Shown in pieces: positions 14,299 to 19,168 of a stretch of DNA of 19,168 nt. A model generated the notes under the pieces. It made no database searches, was not told the origin of the DNA, and saw only the letters and a list, made by a program, of their open reading frames with translations. Within the stretch, counting starts at the first letter, position 1. Each line of letters starts with the position of its first letter. The translations under genes were made by a program, and so were the position numbers. The DNA is from an uncultured Eubacteriales bacterium (lineage in GTDB: Bacteria > Bacillota > Clostridia > Monoglobales > Firm-18): the NCBI GenBank assembly GCA_905210885.1, contig CAJLYO010000010.1, forward strand, positions 1-19,168, in the 5' to 3' direction.

Positions 14299-15525
14299 AT
14301 GACTATTTACGACGAACTGGTTGCCAGAGGGCTTATTGCCCAGATAACCGACGAGGAGGAAATCAAGGAGCTTATCAATACCGGAAAAGCAACCTTTTAT
14401 ATAGGCTTTGACCCTACTGCCGATTCGCTTCATGTAGGTCACTTTATGGCGCTTTGCCTTATGAAACGTCTTCAGATGGCAGGAAACAAGCCGGTTGTGC
14501 TTGTGGGAGGCGGAACAGGCTATATCGGCGACCCCTCCGGCAGAACAGACATGCGTTCGATGATGACGCCGGAGACCATTCAGCATAACTGTGACTGCTT
14601 TAAAAAGCAGATGGAACGTTTCATAAACTTCGGTGAGGGCGGCGCAATAATGGTTAATAATGCCGACTGGCTGTTAAAGCTTAATTATATTGAGCTTCTC
14701 CGTGATGTGGGTGCGTGCTTCTCTGTTAACAATATGCTGCGTGCCGAGTGCTATCAGCAAAGAATGCAAAAGGGACTTTCATTTTTGGAATTTAACTATA
14801 TGATTATGCAGTCCTATGATTTTTATTATCTGTTTAACAATTACGGCTGCAACATGCAGTTCGGCGGTGATGACCAATGGTCAAACATGCTTGGCGGAAC
14901 TGAGCTTATACGCAAGAAAACGGGTAAAGACGCTTACGCTATGACGATTACCCTTTTACTTAATTCTGAGGGCAAAAAGATGGGCAAAACCGCCGGCAAC
15001 GCTGTCTGGCTGGATCCCAACAAGACCTCTCCCTTCGAGTTTTACCAGTATTGGCGCAATGTTGGCGATGATGACGTTTTAAAATGTATCAGAATGCTGA
15101 CATTCCTGCCCCTTGAGGAAATTGACAAGATGAACGGCTGGGAGGGCGCTCAGCTTAATGAGGCTAAGAAGATTTTAGCATATGAGCTTACCGAACTTGT
15201 GCACGGTAAAAAATGCGCTGACGAGGCAAAGGAAGCGTCAGAGGCACTGTTCGGCGGCGGCGGAAACAATCAGAATATGCCTTCAACGGTTATTAGCAAG
15301 GCAGATTTCGGCGACGGTATGGCAATTCTTGACGTTATGCTTGCCGCAAAACTAATCCCCTCCAAAGGTGAGGGCAGACGTCTTGTTCAGCAGGGCGGCG
15401 TATCAGTTGACGGCGAAAAGGTAACGGACATCAATCTTGTTATTTCAGCTTCTTCAATCGAAAATAACGAGTTTATCATAAAAAAAGGTAAAAAAGTATT
15501 CCATAAAATAGTGATTGGAGAATAA
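14299..15525 (+). CDS. tyrS: Tyrosyl-tRNA synthetase
   Basis: 408 residues from the ATG at 14299; GAAAGG lies 12 nt upstream. Class I synthetase charging tRNA-Tyr. The HIGH motif is HVGH (H45-H48) in FDPTADSLHVGHFMAL. QFGGDDQW and YNYMIMQSYDF-like elements of the tyrosine pocket are present. The KMSKS loop is KMGKT (about K227-T231) followed by AGNAVWLDP, as in many bacterial TyrRS. A C-terminal S4 RNA-binding domain starts near residue 343 (LIPSKGEGRRLVQQGGVSVDG). Only 25 nt separate it from ytfJ, so there is no room for a T-box leader and expression must come from upstream in the block. Confidence 0.95.
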   Translation: MTIYDELVARGLIAQITDEEEIKELINTGKATFYIGFDPTADSLHVGHFMALCLMKRLQMAGNKPVVLVGGGTGYIGDPSGRTDMRSMMTPETIQHNCDCFKKQMERFINFGEGGAIMVNNADWLLKLNYIELLRDVGACFSVNNMLRAECYQQRMQKGLSFLEFNYMIMQSYDFYYLFNNYGCNMQFGGDDQWSNMLGGTELIRKKTGKDAYAMTITLLLNSEGKKMGKTAGNAVWLDPNKTSPFEFYQYWRNVGDDDVLKCIRMLTFLPLEEIDKMNGWEGAQLNEAKKILAYELTELVHGKKCADEAKEASEALFGGGGNNQNMPSTVISKADFGDGMAILDVMLAAKLIPSKGEGRRLVQQGGVSVDGEKVTDINLVISASSIENNEFIIKKGKKVFHKIVIGE

Positions 15526-15526
15526 A

Positions 15527-16084
15527 ATGAAGCTTACTGAAAAAATTGCGGGCTCGTTTTACGAGCTCAAATCCACAAGAAACCTTGTGTTTATGGCGCT
15601 GATAGTTGCATTGTATGTAATTATAAGCTGCCTGTCAACGTTTCTTTCAAACTATATCAGAATTTCATTTACTTACATTCCCGTGGCGCTTGCCTCCGCT
15701 ATGTTCGGACCTGTGTGCGGCGGAATTGTAGGCGCATTGGGCGACTTGTTCGCATTTGTTGTGTCACCGTCCTCGGGCGGAAGTTTTTTTCCGGGTTTTA
15801 CGCTTAATGCGTTTATCGGCGGATTTATATACGGTATATTCTTTTATAAGAATGATATAACCGTAATGCGTGTGATTTGTGCAAAGCTTTTGATATTTTT
15901 CATTGTTCAGTTGGGACTTACGCCTATGTGGCTCTCAATTATGTACGGAAAATCATATATTGCGCTTATTTCGTTCAGAATATTTAAAAACTTAATGTTT
16001 TTGCCGATTGACACGCTTGTCATAATGCTTGTTGTCAAAAGGCTGTACGGATATTTGGTTACGCTTCGTACAAAAGAAGGATGA
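15527..16084 (+). CDS. folT: Folate-type ECF transporter S component
   Basis: 185-residue membrane protein with about five or six hydrophobic segments, beginning at the ATG 1 nt after the tyrS stop, with TTGGAG 6 nt upstream inside tyrS. The family pattern is clear: RNLVFMALIVALYVIISCLS, then YIRISFTYIPVALASAMFGPVCGGIVGALGDLFAFVVSP, FFPGFTLNAFIGGFIYGIFF, and a C-terminal KNLMFLPIDTLVIMLV segment. S components bind a vitamin and use the shared EcfA-EcfA'-EcfT module, which is not encoded here. The RISF/FGPVCGGIVGALGD pattern fits the FolT subgroup. Substrate assignment from sequence alone remains tentative, and no THF riboswitch can fit upstream. Confidence 0.85.
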   Translation: MKLTEKIAGSFYELKSTRNLVFMALIVALYVIISCLSTFLSNYIRISFTYIPVALASAMFGPVCGGIVGALGDLFAFVVSPSSGGSFFPGFTLNAFIGGFIYGIFFYKNDITVMRVICAKLLIFFIVQLGLTPMWLSIMYGKSYIALISFRIFKNLMFLPIDTLVIMLVVKRLYGYLVTLRTKEG

Positions 16085-16113
16085 TTTTTAACTTCGAAAG
16101 GAATGTTTGATTT

Positions 16114-17868
16114 ATGAATATACCCCAAGTCATCACGCTGTTCGGCGGCGTAGCGATGCTTCTGTTCGGAATGAACATTATGGGTGACGGTCTTGAAAAG
16201 GCTGCCGGTGACAAGCTGCAGAAAATTATAGATTACTTCACCGGGAACATATTTAAAGGCGTGTTTTTGGGCGCGATTGTTACTGCGATAATTCAAAGCA
16301 GCGCGGCAACCACCGTTATGACGGTAGGTTTCGTAAACGCCGGAATTATGTCTTTAAAACAGGCTGTTGGTGTTATCATGGGTGCCAACATCGGTACCAC
16401 GATGACGTCGTGGATTATAAGCTTAAGCGAGCTTGGAACAGGTTCAAGCGACTGGATGGCTGTTTTTCAGCCTAAAAATATAGCGCCGCTGATTTTTGTT
16501 GCCGGTGTTGTAATTAAGATGTTTCTGGCAAAAAACAAGTCACAGCGTTTTGCCGCTGTGGGCGATATATGCATAGGCTTCGGTCTTTTGTTCATGGGTA
16601 TGGCAACCGTTGAAACTTCTGTTGCCTCGCTGCAGGAGATACCCCAGTTTAAAAACGCGTTTACCACATTTAAAAACCCGATTTTGGGCATAATAGTGGG
16701 CGCTGTTATTACGGCGGTTATCCAAAGCAGCAGCGCCTCCGTGGGACTTTTACAGGCAGCCGCTGCGTCCGGGCTTGTTACGTTTTCGTCGGCTGTGCCT
16801 ATTATCATGGGACAGAACATCGGTACATGCGTAACAGCTTTAATGTCCGCTGTGGGTACCAGCAAAAACGCAAAAAAGACCGCTATGATTCATCTTTTGT
16901 TTAACCTTATAGGTACCGTTGTTATAATGATTGCAGTTTACGCGATTCATTTAATAGGCGGAATTTCATTTTGGGATACGCATATAGGTATGGCTGATAT
17001 TGCGATTATGCATTCGGCATTTAATATTATAAACACTGTTTTGCTGCTGCCTTTTGCGAATGTTCTTGTTAAGCTTACCAATTTGCTTGTGCGCGGCGAC
17101 GATGCGAAGAAGTCCGTTGCACACTTAGACGAAAGACTTATGTCCTCTCCGTCTCTTGCTCTTGCGCAGACAACAAAGGAAGCCGTGAATATGGGCAATC
17201 TTGCACGCCGAAACGTTATGCTTACGCAAAAAATGCTGTTTGACAAGGATTATTCCGTATACAAAACCATTGAGGAAGCCGAAAATACGGTTGACTCTCT
17301 TGAAGTTGAGATTACGGATTACCTCTCAAAAATTTTGGCTCATCCGTTAAATGATGAACAAAACAACATTGCAACAGGTCTTTTCCACGTTGTGAACGAT
17401 ATCGAACGTATTTCGGATCACTCCATAAATATCGCTGATATTCTTATGGAAAATAAGAAAAAGGGCATAGAATTTTCCGAACATGCAATGGACGAGCTTA
17501 AAAAGATATATGAAATTATGGATAAAACCTTAAAAACCGCCATTGTTTCATACGACTCGGACGACGCCGCAAAGGCATATAAGGTAGAGCCTCTCGAGGA
17601 GGTTATGGACGAGCTTGTGGAAAGACTGCGCAAGCGCCATATGGACAGACTTAATTCAAAGCAGTGCAATGTTCATGCCGGAATACAGTTTTTGGATTTA
17701 CTTTCTAATTTCGAACGTATTTCCGACCACTGCTCAAACATCGGTCTTTTTGTTGTGGCACAGCACAAGCAGATTAATCCCCATGACTACGCTAAAAAGA
17801 TGCATGACGGTGATGATGAAAATTACCGTACATACTTCGAGAAGTATCTCAGCAAATATGACGTTTAG
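16114..17868 (+). CDS. Na/Pi cotransporter family protein with PhoU-like tail
   Basis: 584-residue membrane protein. The ATG has AAAGGAA about 9 nt upstream. Two inverted repeats of the Na/Pi cotransporter (NptA/SLC34-like) fold carry the signature motifs QSSAATT (from Q61) and QSSSASVG (from Q204), each followed by a MGANIGTT or MGQNIGTC segment. Membrane helices end near residue 330. Residues about 345-560 form a helical PhoU-like domain with FHVVNDIERISDHSINIA and FLDLLSNFERISDHCSNIG, the two metal-binding repeats of that fold. It probably imports or exports phosphate with sodium; the cytoplasmic PhoU-like part may sense it. Length is normal for bacterial members. Confidence 0.92.
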   Translation: MNIPQVITLFGGVAMLLFGMNIMGDGLEKAAGDKLQKIIDYFTGNIFKGVFLGAIVTAIIQSSAATTVMTVGFVNAGIMSLKQAVGVIMGANIGTTMTSWIISLSELGTGSSDWMAVFQPKNIAPLIFVAGVVIKMFLAKNKSQRFAAVGDICIGFGLLFMGMATVETSVASLQEIPQFKNAFTTFKNPILGIIVGAVITAVIQSSSASVGLLQAAAASGLVTFSSAVPIIMGQNIGTCVTALMSAVGTSKNAKKTAMIHLLFNLIGTVVIMIAVYAIHLIGGISFWDTHIGMADIAIMHSAFNIINTVLLLPFANVLVKLTNLLVRGDDAKKSVAHLDERLMSSPSLALAQTTKEAVNMGNLARRNVMLTQKMLFDKDYSVYKTIEEAENTVDSLEVEITDYLSKILAHPLNDEQNNIATGLFHVVNDIERISDHSINIADILMENKKKGIEFSEHAMDELKKIYEIMDKTLKTAIVSYDSDDAAKAYKVEPLEEVMDELVERLRKRHMDRLNSKQCNVHAGIQFLDLLSNFERISDHCSNIGLFVVAQHKQINPHDYAKKMHDGDDENYRTYFEKYLSKYDV

Positions 17869-17879
17869 AAGGTGTACAT

Positions 17880-19168
17880 TTGAACGACAAGGTATTGAAT
17901 ACACTTGAATTTAATAAGATAAGGGAAATGCTTTGCGAAGAAGCATCCTTCGATTTAAGCCGCGCCATGTGCGCGGCTGTTGTGCCGTTATCGGATTATG
18001 ACGAGGTTGTAAAACTTAATGCCGAACTTTCCGAGTGTGTGCGGCTTGTATATAAGTGCGGTGCGCCAAAAACTTCGGGACTTAAGGATTTGTCGGTTCC
18101 GCTAAAACGCATTGAAAAGGGCGGCGTGCTTAATATTCCGGAACTTTTGGCGGTGGGAAATGCCCTGAAAATTGCACGAAGCACAGTTTATTATTTTGAC
18201 GAGCCGTGCCCTGTTCTTGAACAATATTACAGCGAGCTTGCGTACAGCCGTGAAACGGAAAACAGCATAACAAACGCAATAATTTCCGAGGACGAAATAG
18301 CCGACAGCGCCTCTGCGGAGCTTTCGTCAATCCGCCGCAGAATAAGCGAGACTCACGGAAAAATCCGCGAACACTTGAATTCCATGATTCACAGTGCAAA
18401 GTATAAAAAATACCTTCAGGAATCAATTGTTACAATCCGCGACGGCAGATATGTTGTGCCTGTCAAGGCGGAGCACAAGCCGGATGTAGGCGGTATAGTA
18501 CATGATATGTCGTCCACCGGTTCGACTCTGTTTATTGAGCCTAACGCAGTTGTTAATGAAAACAACAGGCTGCGCGAGCTTGCCGCGGCTGAAAAAAATG
18601 AGATCCAGCGTATTTTGGCGAGCCTTACAGAGGCGGTAAGCGGAATTATACACATGCTGTTTGTTAACCAGCGTGTTTTAACCAAGCTTGATTTTCTGTT
18701 TGCAAAGGCAAAGCTTGCGGTAAAAATGAACGCGGTTATTCCTGTTATTAACAATAATGGCATTATTGACATAAAAAAGGGCAGACACCCTCTTATTGAC
18801 CACAACAAGGTTGTGCCGATTTCGGTGCACCTCGGGCGTGATTATAAAACTTTGGTAATAACAGGTCCAAACACCGGCGGTAAGACGGTAACGCTTAAGA
18901 CGATCGGGCTTTTCTGCATAATGGCGGCAAGCGGACTTGCACTGCCGGCAGGCGATGGGACAACTGTTTGTGTGTTTGAAAATATTTTTGCCGATATAGG
19001 CGATGAACAAAGCATAGAGCAGAGCCTGAGTACGTTTTCATCTCACATGACAAATATAGTTGACATTTTGAACCGTGCTACGCCGGAGTCCCTTGTTTTG
19101 TTTGACGAGCTCGGCGCCGGTACCGACCCGACAGAAGGTGCGGCACTGGCAGTTTCAATCCTTAAGTA
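17880..19168 (+). CDS. mutS2: MutS2 ATPase/endonuclease, N-terminal part (runs off window)
   Basis: Open frame from a TTG at 17880 (MNDKVLNTLEFNKIREML), with AGAAGGTG about 6 nt upstream, continuing past the window end; about 429 of an expected roughly 780-800 residues are present. The N-terminus has the MutS2 start, the middle has the VPVKAEHKPDVGGIVHDMSSTGSTLFIEP clamp-side region, and the ATPase domain shows Walker A GPNTGGKT (about 329-336), a DEQSIEQSLSTFSSHM signature and Walker B LVLFDELGAGTDP (D409, E410). The C-terminal Smr nuclease domain lies outside the window. MutS2 acts on branched DNA and, in Bacillus, on collided ribosomes. It is 11 nt behind the phosphate transporter gene. 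Confidence 0.94.
   Translation, partial: MNDKVLNTLEFNKIREMLCEEASFDLSRAMCAAVVPLSDYDEVVKLNAELSECVRLVYKCGAPKTSGLKDLSVPLKRIEKGGVLNIPELLAVGNALKIARSTVYYFDEPCPVLEQYYSELAYSRETENSITNAIISEDEIADSASAELSSIRRRISETHGKIREHLNSMIHSAKYKKYLQESIVTIRDGRYVVPVKAEHKPDVGGIVHDMSSTGSTLFIEPNAVVNENNRLRELAAAEKNEIQRILASLTEAVSGIIHMLFVNQRVLTKLDFLFAKAKLAVKMNAVIPVINNNGIIDIKKGRHPLIDHNKVVPISVHLGRDYKTLVITGPNTGGKTVTLKTIGLFCIMAASGLALPAGDGTTVCVFENIFADIGDEQSIEQSLSTFSSHMTNIVDILNRATPESLVLFDELGAGTDPTEGAALAVSILK

Noticed and set aside
1..19168. CRISPR array, insertion sequence or rRNA gene
   Set aside because: No regularly spaced direct repeats, no transposase motifs and no rRNA sequence were seen.

Overview
The window looks like a chromosomal segment of an anaerobic, probably spore-forming member of the class Clostridia, of the kind found in gut or digester communities. 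The evidence is the lysA / site-2 protease / scpA / scpB / DUF2953 / GerW-YtfJ gene order, the purine-rich AGGAGG-type ribosome binding sites, occasional TTG starts, a folate-type ECF transporter S component, and secreted proteins with stalk (copper amine oxidase N-terminal-like) and InlB-type repeats. Nothing in the sequence fixes genus or species.

Layout. Positions 1-2263 (+) hold the end of a GH38-like/DUF5054-type protein and a complete DUF6259-type glycosidase-related protein, 1 nt apart, so they look like a cytoplasmic glycan-degradation operon that ends at a strong hairpin terminator. Positions 2310-2867 (-) hold an unrecognised 185-residue protein with a possible C-terminal winged helix and its own promoter. 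Positions 2868-3171 hold that promoter, a terminator, and the antisense remnant of an XRE-type repressor gene that keeps only its C-terminal half. Positions 3172-6993 (+) encode a 1273-residue secreted modular surface protein. It converges on an M6-family secreted metalloprotease gene (7016-8641, -), and the two share one bidirectional terminator. A two-gene tRNA-Ser operon follows (UGA then GCT, 8751-8958, -) with a clear promoter and a perfect palindromic terminator, then a discoidin-like protein gene (9073-9855, -).

From a good promoter at 9958-9986 every gene to the window end is on the + strand and closely packed: lysA, a membrane site-2 protease, scpA, scpB, DUF2953, ytfJ/gerW, tyrS, a folT-like ECF S component, a Na/Pi cotransporter with a PhoU-like tail, and the 5' part of mutS2. 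No terminator is visible inside this block, so it may be one long housekeeping operon covering lysine synthesis, chromosome condensation, sporulation, tRNA charging, vitamin and phosphate uptake, and MutS2.

I found no clear new multi-gene system. The observations that most deserve a second look are a tRNA-Ser(UGA) with two unusual features (U at the discriminator and a G-G mismatch in the T stem), the truncated XRE gene running into the start of the large secreted gene, a duplicated two-domain module in that secreted protein, and the unrecognised 185-residue protein with direct repeats over its promoter.
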